Assembly: GCA_029718625.1 (NCBI GenBank) | Contig: CM056380.1 | Coordinates: forward strand, 101,308,759-101,372,758 | Source: Synaphobranchus kaupii | Lineage: Eukaryota; Chordata; Actinopteri; Anguilliformes; Synaphobranchidae | DNA: 64,000 nt | Direction: 5' to 3' | In this document: positions 12,309 through 61,470 of the stretch, piece by piece | Position numbering within the stretch: position 1 is the stretch's first letter | Layout: each line of letters begins with the position of its first letter | Translations under genes and position numbers: made by a program | Notes under the pieces: generated by a model | What the model was told of the DNA's origin: nothing | The model's database searches: none | The model's input: the letters and a program-made list of their open reading frames with translations, nothing else

Positions 12309-15300
12309 GGCCTCTGTATGTATGCTCGTGCAGTGTTGCACTTTGTCTAGTGGTGCTGGTAACATCCTGCTTTCAGATCACATGCTCCCTTGGCCACTGA
12401 GCTGTGGGATCCCAGCTGGAGAATAGAGGTCAGGGGTCATGTTCTCCTTCATGTGAGGGCAAAGGGGAGGGTAGACTGTCAGGAGGTTTACAATGTACAG
12501 TCATGCACAATATCATTTATTTTCACTATGTTCACATGTCTATAGTACTTGTATGTTGTGGCCATTTTGTAAAATAATGTGTCAGGTTATAATTCATTAT
12601 AAATATTACTGGTTGCATTACGGCTGCATTGGGATGGCGTTTAATGATGACTTTGATCACCACTGATACCTGCACTTTGCCCGTACACAGTCATGATCGA
12701 CAAAGAAAAAATAAATAGACCCATCTTTTAGGAATTTTTCAGTGACCACCTTAATCTTGAGTGTGGGAGCATTGTATCTGTGTAAAAAAGTCTTTCAGAA
12801 TCCAACACAATCTTGCCTAGCATTTCGAGAAAACCTGAAGGGTTACTAAATTGTTGGATCTATAGCTGGTTAAATCAAGATTAACCAGCTCAAGTGATTA
12901 GCCATATTCTTTAGTATGAATATAACTCAAGGTCAGAACATTGGATGATAAAAAGTAGTGTAATTTCAATTTTAATGATGATTGATTACATTCACTGTGT
13001 TTTCTCAATAACCACATTCCCCAACTGTTTCCTATGTGTCCTTTAAAAAACATAAACATTATTACATGCTGAATTTGAAAGAATGTATTTGCATCAAATA
13101 TAATTTATCAATACATTCAGTTAGACTGCAAATATTTATGTCCCTTTGTACAGTGCCCATGAGGGACCACGTTCCTCTCTAGGTGGTGTATCTGTGTACT
13201 GATCAGTTTAATGTCACAAAACCTAGGATAAACAAGGTCAGTTGCGTACCCCCCCCCCCCCCCTCTTTTTTTTGAGCACTGTTTCCATTATGAGCAGGTA
13301 ATACTAGAAATATGTGATAATGTGGTGAAAATTCAGGACCCCAGATGCTAGCTAAATATTGCCTACAAAAAAAAAAAGTGTACCAATTTATATTGTTTCC
13401 ATTAATCTTCTCTCTTCATGGCTTTAATTAATAATATATCCTCTGACATTTATGTATCACAGCAATAAGCTAAGCGGGAAACAATTTATGTCACCTAAAG
13501 CTTTTTAACGAATCGATGCAACTATTTGTAATTGCTTGTTTCACAAGATTAAAAGTGCTCGGACTTGATCTTGGCCCCCTGTTTTGTGGCCAGCATGACC
13601 TGTGCCTCTGTCGTAAAAAACGAAGTCTTGGTCATCAGCATTAATTTCCATCAAGAAATCCATATCGCTAATATTTCTGGAATTTTAATGCAGTTACAAT
13701 TTATAGCTGATCAAATGCAGTTACCTAAATTGCTGTTAGGAAAAGACAGTTTAACTGTCTATTTTTAATTACGAGATAATTTAACGTTGAATCATTGGCG
13801 GCAGTGCTGGTCATTCGCACAGACCTTGGAATTGTACTTCTGATGACAAATATCTGTGACGTCTCCCTAAAAATCTGACCGGGGGTGGGAATTGTAATAT
13901 AGAATATAGAAATTTATGTTTGGTGAATTAGAGCGAAGTGACGTAACCTTGAAACCTTTGAATGTTTGTCTGGTTTTATGTATACAATGTTAATTAACGC
14001 AGTGCGATACACCATTGCACTGGTGTTGTCCTGCGAGTCGCACATGCGCTTCCTGTGTCAGTCCCTCCAACAGAACACACGGTAAAATGACAGCTTCGGG
14101 AAGCGATGTGAACACCAGCATTTTATTGCATTTTAGAATGCTTAAGTCAGTTATCAAGACCGACTGTACAACATAATTGCCTGCATAAAACAGACATGGA
14201 ATGATGATGGCATTACAAAACCGATGAAAGTGATGAGTATATCTTTTATTGTTATGCCTCAACAGAAAAAAAACAAAAACAAACAAAAAAACAAAAACAC
14301 CTGGTCGAAGAAACACTGAAGCACGCGACACCTCCGTGACTGTACCTTTGCCTGTAGCGGGAATTCAGAAGGTGATTAGGGAATATTATACTGCATGAGT
14401 AAAGAAGGCTTTGATAATGTGTCTGTTGCAAATGAACAATGTCCAAGTGTCTTTTTAGGGAATCTGATACCACCTACTGTGATCGCATAAAAGCGTAAGA
14501 AAAGATCATTTTGCTCAGTTTCATTTATATAATAATGGTTGTACCAGGAAAAGAAATTGTGTCTTTTATTCACATGACGTTTGACCTGTGTGCTCAACTT
14601 AAGACCTCTACCTGCTGTGCTTGGTTTTATCTACCATTAGAAAAGGAAGAACTCAAAAGGCCTGGCCTTTAAAAAAATATTTCTTCTCAACTTAAAAGCC
14701 GTGATGCTCTCCCCTAACAGTGATACTGACTGATAATGTGAATAATAATAATCTCAGATGATATGGTTTCCTTTGAAAAACAAATCATTCTTTACATCTT
14801 GGCACTGCATATATATATTTTTTTCTTTTTTCTCCATTGTTTTATATAAAATATCATTAGACTGATACACCCCAATATTATTATTGATGACTTATCTCTG
14901 CTTTTCCCGTGTGTGACTCTGGAATTAGTCATGCAAGATATTTCCTTCACATTCAGGAAATAACACCTGTCTGCTCTTCTTCCCAAAGTCTTTATCTTTT
15001 ACATACAGCCACAGAAGGCAGTGGTTGGACCATCAAAAGGAGGGAAGTATCAAAAAACAGCTTAACACAAAGAGGGAAAGAAAATCTGTACAAAATGTTT
15101 AGGTCAATGATAACAGAGAAAAGTCTGTTTTCTATTTTACAGTTTAAAATCCAAAATGAGGGATAATCCCTCCCTTCCCCCCTGCCCCTGCCCCGCCCCG
15201 CCCATCCCTCGCACAGATGTCTGCATGTATGACTTTTTAAAGCAAGGATTACTAAGTAAAATACATTTGCAGCACAGTTCGCTATTCCAATACATACAGC

Positions 15301-15699
15301 AGTTTTTTCCATAGCTATTTTAATAGTAAATACAAAGCAGTCGCGATAAAGCAAACGTAAAAACACAGATGTACGTTTTATCATTGAAAGGAACAGAAAG
15401 GAATCAACATAGAGAAGCCAAGGTTATACTGACATGTATGTACAACCCAAAAGCCCACCCTGGTAGAAGCCAGTGGATATCTGAAAATAGATGGACATAC
15501 AGTAGAAAATGAGATTCGACAAAGCTGGGTGATTTCTTCATGAAAAAGGCCTGAGGTTTGGATTGGTTTTGCTAAAAAAAAAAAAAGGATGAGACCCTCG
15601 AGATAAACAAGCTCTAATTTTGTATTTTTTTTATTTTTCATCATTTTAAAATATTTTTTTTTTTTGCTACAATTTTTAGACTAAACATGCAAGACACAC
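12309..15699. other. Intergenic / possible distal 3'UTR sequence
   Basis: AT-rich with a C15 run (13249-13263) and many A/T homopolymers. A more distal foxp1 poly(A) site could extend the 3'UTR here. No gene recognised. Confidence 0.6.
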
Positions 15700-15724
15700 A
15701 ACTAAGTGCAACTGAGTGAAATGT

Positions 15725-15770
15725 TTTTTTTATTTTTATTTTTTTATTTATTTTTATTTATTTACTCATT
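15725..15770 (-). terminator. Candidate polyadenylation signal cluster
   Basis: Several overlapping AATAAA motifs on the minus strand in a TAAATAAATAAAAATAAA-like context, with a GU-rich downstream element about 30-50 nt further. Simple-sequence A/T content makes chance matches possible. Confidence 0.35.
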
Positions 15771-16929
15771 CCCTATAGGTTTGAACTGAGGTATGCGTAC
15801 TAACAGGCTTCTCATGCTGTTATCTTTAGTAATGTTAAGCTACACATGCTGAGAATGTTCTAGTCTACCAGCTTTTTCCCCTTTTAAATACCAAGCTTAA
15901 CCAGCCAACGGCTGGGGTTCCATGAACGGGAGCCATTCTCACGATCCCAGCCCGACTGCCACAGCTTCCATCCCACAGCTGCCTGGATATTAAATACATT
16001 TTTCCTAAACCACAGATTGCCCTTTTTATTAATAATAAATGCATGGTAAATAAAAAAAACTGCATAAAGTACCTTGTACCCAGCTTATTAGTTGACAGGA
16101 GTGTTTTTTTAATATAAAAAGTAATAAGTGACAGAAACTAAACACAATGATAAAGTGTTGCCAAGGTTAACGTAGAACAACGAATCCTGTGGAAACTTCA
16201 AGAAAAAAAAAAAAAAGAGTGGCATACAATCTTTAAAAGGTTACAATTAAAAACTTAAAACAAGAGAAGCATAAAACATGTAATCATCTTGTGGTCCAGT
16301 TGAAGTATAGAATTTTCTCACATTGTTCTCTGTAAAACTCCGCTTCAAACTAGCAAATAATAATCGTTGATGGAAGATAACCGTCATCAGAAATTTATAT
16401 CCATAACTTTTGCAATACAGTTTATTTCACGATGGAATGCTCCCTTATCTCATTGGCCCCAAAGACACCGTTCCCTAATTTGGTCATACATTTTTTCCCA
16501 ATCCCACACCCTCCCCTTACACCCCCGGGGTTTTGGTCACTGCAAAGGTGCAGAAACTCAAACTGGGACACCTTTGGCTTAAATGTCGACGACAGTCTAA
16601 CCTTTTGAGGAGCTTGAATTTCTAATTTTCTTTTTTCCTATAAGCTAGACATAGTTCAGAGTTCTCCACCTTAAGATTCTTTCACATCATACGGGAGATA
16701 GGACGATATTTTTTGGCCTCGTCTGCTAAAGCACGGAACAGAGAACATTGTTTACTTTTGGAGTTTATCTTTGGTAGTCACAGAACAAGACATATCTGAC
16801 ACACTGACAACAGAGACATCTGAGACCTCAACAACTAAAATAAAGGAAAACAAAACAAAAAAGGTCAATAATAAAAAGAGTGGTTGGTTGCAGTCATAAA
16901 ATCGATGGGTCCCTGCGTGATCTTTTCAG

Positions 16930-17125
16930 CTGCGTGTTTTCGCGCCCGTTATTGATGGCGAAACTGGGTCTCGAACCCTTTCTGTGCCGACCTCTCAGCG
17001 ACGCGGGTTCCCGCGATCGCGCTATAAATTACGATCCGTCGTCTGAAGCGCTAACGCTTCGACGTTTCTCCGTTCTGCTGACGCCGGCTCTTGGACGTAC
17101 ACAGATCCGTCTCCAGAGCGGCGCG
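16930..17125. other. CpG-rich patch with tRNA-like box B in the foxp1 3'UTR
   Basis: Locally GC- and CpG-rich sequence in an AT-rich region. The minus strand carries GGTTCGAGACC (16967-16977), a perfect match to the pol III box B consensus. A convincing box A and a full cloverleaf are lacking. It could be an old tRNA-derived SINE remnant or chance. The 87-codon plus-strand ORF across it shows no recognisable protein. Confidence 0.3.
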
Positions 17126-18570
17126 GGACAGGTGTGTGGCTGAGCTTCTCAAACGGTGGAATGCTGACTAGTCAGGCCTGCCGAATAGATTTCTGTAGAT
17201 ATTGGCTCCTTTCTTTTTTTAATGGTAACGTCTGAATAGTTGCACGTGATGTGTAATTTTGTGTTCGTCACTGAGGAAGTTGAAACGTTTTACGAGATTA
17301 ACAATGCCACAACAAAACAGTCATGATGTCAACTTGGAGTCTCCTGTGACGGCCTTGTTCGGTGTCGAGCTTAAAATCTTTTTTCCCCTCAATCATTGAC
17401 ATTATTGTGTTGGGAGGAAATGAGGCATTTGATCTACAAGGACAGTCCTACTCAAAGATCACAATTAATATTGGTCTAAACTGCTTATGTTAACTGTGCA
17501 CCTGACATTTAACGATGGTTATGAAATGAAAGTGTAACGATTCAGTGATTTGGTTGCAGCTAACATGCACTGCCGTGAAGAGCGAATGTTTTTTTTGTTT
17601 TTTTTTCCCCCTCCGCTATTTTTTTAACATTTTTGAAATATTTTTTTCTATTCCCTGCATGATTTCTCTGTCATTCATTCCCATTTAAAATAAAATCTTC
17701 ATAAGATGTGTAGCATAGAGCCTTCATTATGAGTAGTGCATTACTGCTGGACTTCATGAGTTTGGTGGGTAGGCTACATGTTTGGCGATGAGTGGAGGAG
17801 ACGGGGACACATGAGATGGCATTCTGAAGCACACGGGATAAATGACAGAAAAATAATACTTGGTGTTTGACATTCTGCTTCATGTACAAAATAAAAAAAA
17901 GTAAATCAAACATTCATCAGGTGCTGGCCACATAGCATTCTTGGTCAGCTGAAATTTTTCTTTAGTTTGAAGAAAGAAAAAAATAATGCAAACAGCAACA
18001 AAGACACGTATACTTTATATTTACCAACCCCCGCCCCCCGCCCCTTCCACGAACACAAACCACCCTTTCCCCAACCCCTAATGGAAGCAAACCAATGCAG
18101 GCTGAAGGCAGTGATAATGAACTGAATCCACACGCTGTGTAAATCTGAGATTGTGTCTGTGCCCTGCAGTCCGTGCTCAGTGAGTGTGGCTCAGTGGGAG
18201 GGAGACACGCCCGCAGTCCTTACGTGCTGCGCTCCGCGTGCCCGCCCACTTCCAGGGACGCCGCCACGCCCGCCACTTCAACCAGTCCCAAGTACCAAAC
18301 AGGTCCATCCAACACATGTTGAGTAAAAATTATTCATTTTTTTTTTTTTTCCTTTTCTCTTAAACAAAAAGTACAAATAACTCAGAAATAATCCCAAATG
18401 GGATATCGTTTCCTTTTTTTTTTCCTCATGTTTTGTATTTAATGGCACTAAAAGTCAATTGAAACATTTTATAGCTGTCAACAGAAGACTGAGATCCCAG
18501 CCTTTATTTATTTATTAATCAATTTTATCTGTGGAAAGACGACACAGATGATCTGAGTTAGTTCTGTCTC

Positions 18571-18572
<2 letters not shown>

Positions 18573-18603
<31 letters not shown>
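18573..18603. repeat. G31/C31 homopolymer in foxp1 3'UTR
   Basis: 31 consecutive G on the plus strand, poly-C in the foxp1 mRNA sense, beginning 11 nt after the stop codon. Confidence 0.95.
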
Positions 18604-18614
18604 CTTGGACAAGC

Positions 18615-55836
<37,222 letters not shown>

Positions 55837-57199
55837 TCAGTCAACTGAAGGAAGTCATCGCAAGCGGAGACACTGAAGCCTACGCTGGGGCGGCAGGAAA
55901 ACCAGCCGTAGACCCCAGTTTGACGGCACAACAGCCACGGCGCGGGAAGCTGCCAGAATAACGTGGCCTAACACACTGAGGACGGGTGAAACCCGTCTGA
56001 AGTATCGTCGCGGCGACTGATACTAGTACCTGAAGCGGCAGTGTCACAGGACCTTCAGACTTGAAATAGCCCTGCGGCGATTGAACAGCTCCAGGACTTT
56101 GCCTAGCTCGCCTTTCCAGCAAAGAGCACTCCCACTGACAAGGACACAACCCATTATCACCGGGAGAGTCCCGGGGTGAGATGGTGTGCGTTTTGATGCC
56201 TTCCCCAGCTCAGAACATTTGAGCTCCCTGCCTTATTCCTGCCACCCGAGTCCACATTGCAGATAAAGGTTAGATTTTATAAGCCAATGTGGAACCCGGA
56301 ATGTTGCGGTACAGGATAACATTAAATATGTATTAATGACACAGATGTGTAATTAAAGAACAAGTAATTAAAAAAATAATGAAATGCACTGGACACGTGA
56401 CTTGACCCAACTGCTAAAAAGGAGCGCAGAAATAATTATCTGAAGGCCTAACTAACTCAAACAAAAGGTGTGAGTGCACGCCTCTTCAAAACAAGCGATT
56501 TGTTATGACATTGAGGGAGACCCGCAGTTGTCTGGCTTCCTTAATTGCTCCGGTAGCACTCTGAATTCCGAGTGTGTCTGGAGGCTGCCAGTCACTCTTA
56601 TGATGTGCGATACCATTAAAAGCTCCTTTCTATGACATTTTAGTGACAAACAGCTACAGAGATGAACTTGATAACGTTTCACATTTGCAACTGTTAACAT
56701 GTCGCCGCGCTCGGGCGTCTTTGGCAGGGGGAACCTGTGCGTCGCGTCTCAGCGGCTGATGTCTTCGTCTGATAGCGAGGCGGACATTAGGATGACAGTC
56801 TGTCTCCTCCAAGGTTACCCAAATTGTATCCGAGCTCATACCTAACGACACCCCCCCCTTTGAATTTTTCATGCACTTTTTGAATGCAATTTAGCTGTTT
56901 AGAATCTATTTAGCAAGTGACGTGTACTTTCTAACGGGCCGCGTCTGTGGCACCTCATTCGTTTCGCTGGGAATATAACATTAAACAAAAAGAAAACGGG
57001 GGTAGGGAGGGGGGGTATCGAATAACTTGTTCCTCCAGGATGATATAAAGGTATTAATGTCAGACGCAAGGCTGTGACATAGACACACCCTGTAAACTTC
57101 GGTCCTCGCCATTTTTTTTTTTTTTACTGTGGGGATTAAAGGCCGTTTCCCCTCCTCTTCCTCGTGGGAAGGCGGTTGTGTTCTGTATGGGATTGGAGC

Positions 57200-57400
57200 A
57201 CTTAGCAATTCTCATTTCCATGGTGAGACGGAGGCGGAATGAAAATGCAATATTAATTCTCCCTGTATTATGTCTTAATATGCAGTCCATCTTGACTTTT
57301 TCACATGGCTTGTCCTGTCATTTGCATAGCCGTGGCCCATTCCTAATTTCACAGTCATTATGCACTGATGTCCTTATTTCTCAGCATCACTAATTTTGAT
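57200..57400. promoter_or_regulatory. Candidate conserved non-coding element, upstream foxp1 intron
   Basis: Complex sequence with TCATTTGCATAG (octamer-like ATTTGCAT), ATATTAAT and CTAATTTC. Repeat-free and distinct from its flanks. Inferred from texture and motifs only. Confidence 0.3.
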
Positions 57401-60400
57401 GAACTAAAAATGTTTTCTGAAGGTCAGCCAGGCAGTCCGTCTCAACAAAGGCTCGCGTGCGCTTACGTGGGTCTTGCTTTTTACCCGACATTACTTACCC
57501 GCCGCTGGACTGTCATTCAAGAAATTATTAGATACGTTTTTATATGCAATTGGATATTTTAATTCATACGGGATTATCTTAAATGGTTCGCTCAATCGTT
57601 ATTTAGCCATCTCTGCTCTTATTAAATTACACGCACTACATCGCCCATTTTTATACGTCTCTGATACATAACACCACAAATACAACACAACACTATAAGA
57701 GGGAAGAGGTAAATAATACACAGTGTCACAAACATTTTAAAGCCTTATTATCCTACCATTCCGCTCTGAATTAGAATAACCTGTCTTTCTATGAACGGCC
57801 GTTTTCATTGCCTACAGTACAGTATATATGCAAAGCATGCTTGCATCTCTCAATCTCATGGGCTTCTCACACACTGTAAGTAACACTAGACATCCTCAGA
57901 TTGTGCAGCTGCAGCAGCAGGCTATTACTGCCCACATTTTATTACCCATTACTACTGAGGTCATTAGCAGCAAGAGGGATTGTACGGTTCTTAACCTATT
58001 GATCATTGTAACTACTACCATTTAATCCTGTGTTGAATGACTGAAAATCTGCTAAAGACAGGGGGCTATTGAGGAGAAGGGCGGGTGGGAGCACTTTAAC
58101 TAAAAAATATTGCCCTGGCTGGTGTGTCATGCTCATTTAAAGAAAACACAGTTCCCAAGTATTCATTTAGAGGAAATCCCATTTAGAACATTCCTCTATC
58201 TCCGGGTTAAAGCCAGGATCGCTGTGTTTGACGACAACCAATGCCAGTCGAAAAAACAAAAAGGGGAGAGGGCGGGGGACAAAAACAAAATAATATACAA
58301 ATTATTTGAAGATAAATTTGCCAGTAGATTTCAGCCAAATTCAGCCCTTAATTCGAGAAGAAAAAAAAAGGGTAAACGTGACACATGAGCATATTCTCCA
58401 CAGCTATCTGGGTGTGAAAAAAAGAGCAGGGCATGAGCGTGCCAGAAATAGCTGACGTTTATGAATTTCAGTAAGGTGTGGCGCGCTCCAGGTGCCTCTT
58501 GTACATAAACATTCAAAACCTGGAACATTCCCACACAGCTGTGATGTGACTGTAGGCAATATACCAGCACAGGCCTGCTATCCTGGGACCAACCCCCCCC
58601 CCCCCCCCCCAACACACACACACACACACACACATACATATTGTACATGTACACACAAACACACACAACAGCAAGAGTGCCTTACATGTCAGCAAGGCCA
58701 AAAATACAACAGGAAAAAATGGTTAATATGGTTTGCCTATTTTGTGCCAAATGATACCAATACACCATGTATATTTATACATACAAACTGTAGGAATACA
58801 TACAAACTAGCATTTACTGAAAGAAGAAAAAATCAGTGATAGATTTGTTGTAAATGGTATATTACATGGTAGAACCTTGTACTGATTTCAGACATACAAA
58901 AGTATGGGTTTTCGTGATTAGTATGTCTATATTTGTATTTTATTATTAAACTGAAAGTGTTTCTATTCAGCCATTCTTTTTTTTCCTGCCACTTTCATTA
59001 TCAGAGGATCCATTTAGTTGTGTGACACGTCTGACACGGACTTGAAACGCAGTGTTTCTCAGAAGCTCATCATTAACACCAAGTCACCAACACTGACTTC
59101 ATTCAGCGAAACCTCAAAGACACTGCACACCTGCCGGAATCCAGAAAACACCTACATTTCATATAATGTTAGCTGTTTATCTGAGTTATTCTGCTTACAG
59201 GGCACTAGTTCTGAGCTGAGCATCATTATAAAAGCCAGTGGAAACATGGATTATTTTAATAGCATAAGGTCTTTTTAATCGCATAAGGTCTTCGGTGACG
59301 ATACCTACTATGCAATGATAATGTGGTGTTCTTGCTTCACATGGTTTTACTAGGTAAATGTGAGAGATACGCAAAGGATTCTCACGCTTTGCTACTTTCA
59401 TTTACAAATATATTATGCAAATAAAATCAATTTGCATTTAAAGGGTACAAATAAATCTTTTCTGTAAAAAAAAAAATAATAATTTGCTTTACATCAAAAT
59501 AAAAAATTGAAATGAATCCCCCCCAATTATTCCAATATAAATGTACAACAGAGCTCAGCTTGGAAATTGATGGTATGAGATCAGAAGAAAACACAAATAC
59601 ACCTATGACCTATTAAAAATATGTAGTTTGGCTGTAATTTTGTATATTTTTTGAAACACAGGCCATTTTAAAATACTGCTAATTCCAGTTCCAGAGAAAT
59701 CACCAAAAAATTACAACGTTCTAAATCAGAGACGTGATATTTGCATTATGTGCGTGCTTTTAAATACAGAGATACTCTGTATGAACGCATCGTGTAACAT
59801 CTGGTTAAGGCTGGCTTTAGAAATCAAGTGCGTCACGAGTAAGTCTAGCGATGGAAATTATATTCTAATGAGCACACATCAGCTGCACTTCTGACCATCT
59901 TGAAATTCACTGATTCTGACTTAATGAAGACTCTTTCTAGCCAACGTGCCTTCAGGAAGCCAAAGGTCGAAACACACTGAAAGAACGCGGGTGAACAGGC
60001 CCAACGCTAGGCTAGCCTCCCTCCTGGTAGCAGGGCAATTAAGAGTAATTGTGAGGAAAAAATGCAGACTTCAATGAGACGATCTCCGAAATTAAGCTGC
60101 CCATGTAGGAACAGGTTGGATGAGGTGGGGGGGGGTGGGGGGAAATCTAATTTTAATGTCTGCTCCCGAGTGTCATCTTGTTTTGTCAAGACATCAAATA
60201 GAATTGAAAAGTACAAAATAACAAGCCCTTGAGAAATCAGAGAGGCCAACCTTTTTGATGCTATTGGTTTACCTTGTCTGGGGCTACTGGAATAGCAATG
60301 GCACTCCATCTGAGATGGCGTGTGATAGGGCATGAAACGTCGTTGAAATGAGGATTTCACGGCGTGCGCTGTGTTCAAGCTATGCGTGAACATAATTAGT

Positions 60401-60603
60401 CTTCAACAAGATCACATTTCTTATCCGGGTGTTTTATTGAAATGCTTCATGTCGAGAGGGTTTTTTTTTTCTCTTCTCCTCAGCATATTCTCACCAAAAA
60501 AAAAAATAGAATTAAAGCCACACCGATATAACCCATGACACTGCACACTACATACAACGCTTATATTATCCACAATTTATGTATTATGGGTAGTAGTAAT
60601 ACT

Positions 60604-60611
60604 ACTACTAC

Positions 60612-60642
<31 letters not shown>

Positions 60643-60643
60643 T
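60604..60643. repeat. (TAA)n microsatellite
   Basis: ACTACTACTA followed by about ten TAA/AAT units. Confidence 0.95.
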
Positions 60644-61398
60644 GCATATTTGTGGCAAATTAATAATAGATTGTATTACTATTTCCAATGTGGGTATAAA
60701 TAATGCCATTGCTGGGGGAAAAACACACACAGACCACAAGCACTAAGGAAGCAATAAGCACAAGGTAAAAAAGACAGAGAGATTAAACCATCCCAGCGTT
60801 GCTAAGCCTCCTGTAATTCCCTTCCATCTTTCAAATTCCAGCTGCTTTAAAAACGTTTACAGTTAAGATAAACAGGATAATCAAAGTCACATTTTCCCCT
60901 ATTTACTATATATATATATTCAGAGGGGGACAAGGCCGATACGCAGCAACTGTAAAAACAAAACTGGAGATTGCATTTTAATTAACTTTTAAACCACAAA
61001 CAAACAAGTTTTCAGCAAAGCCGGGTCCGTTTTCTACAAAATAAACAAACTATTAGGCGAAGTGAGCGAGTCTTTCACCTAACAATAACAGCTGAGCTCC
61101 GTAGTGTCGGCCCTTTCCCACACTCCGCCGTCCGCGGCTGCAGGTGCCCACTGCTGTGCGGGGTCCCCCGACCCCCCCCTCTTACTGAACACCCGACGCT
61201 TAACTCTTTTCAGATCAGACCCTACACTTAAAGGAATAAAGAACGATCGCAGCATCGCCACGGCATGTTTTATAAGCACTACCAAAGCTGCACATGCGCA
61301 CCTTACATTTACCTAACGCTACTTAATACAGTTTGTGTAAAAACTATAATTATTGTTTATGTAGGCCTCGTTTATATATTTACTTTTGAGGATACTGA

Positions 61399-61470
61399 CC
61401 CCCCCCCCCCCCCCCCCCCCCCCCCTCCAAAAATAAAAAACAAAAAAACAAACAAACAAACAAACAAAAA
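61399..61470. repeat. C27 homopolymer followed by AAAC repeats
   Basis: C run 61399-61425, then A-rich sequence with AAAC tandem units (about 61440-61470). Confidence 0.95.

Larger units (their letters stand above)
15700..18614 (-). other. foxp1: Probable foxp1 3'UTR
   Basis: Follows the stop codon without a convincing intron. A 31-base poly-C run (18573-18603) begins 11 nt after the stop. The region is AT-rich with several A/T homopolymers and one CpG-rich patch (about 16930-17125). Clustered AATAAA motifs on the minus strand at about 15720-15770, followed by a GU-rich stretch (TTGTGTGTCTTGC, about 15690-15705), suggest a poly(A) site near 15700, giving roughly 2.9 kb of UTR. The end is a guess from motifs. 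Confidence 0.5.

Noticed and set aside
16880..17143. 87-codon plus-strand ORF
   Set aside because: Open because of the CpG-rich patch, antisense to the foxp1 3'UTR, no known protein.
57890..57960. Possible Q-rich foxp1 exon (CAGCTGCAGCAGCAGGC)
   Set aside because: Glutamine codons are on the plus strand, opposite to foxp1, and lack splice sites; more likely non-coding.
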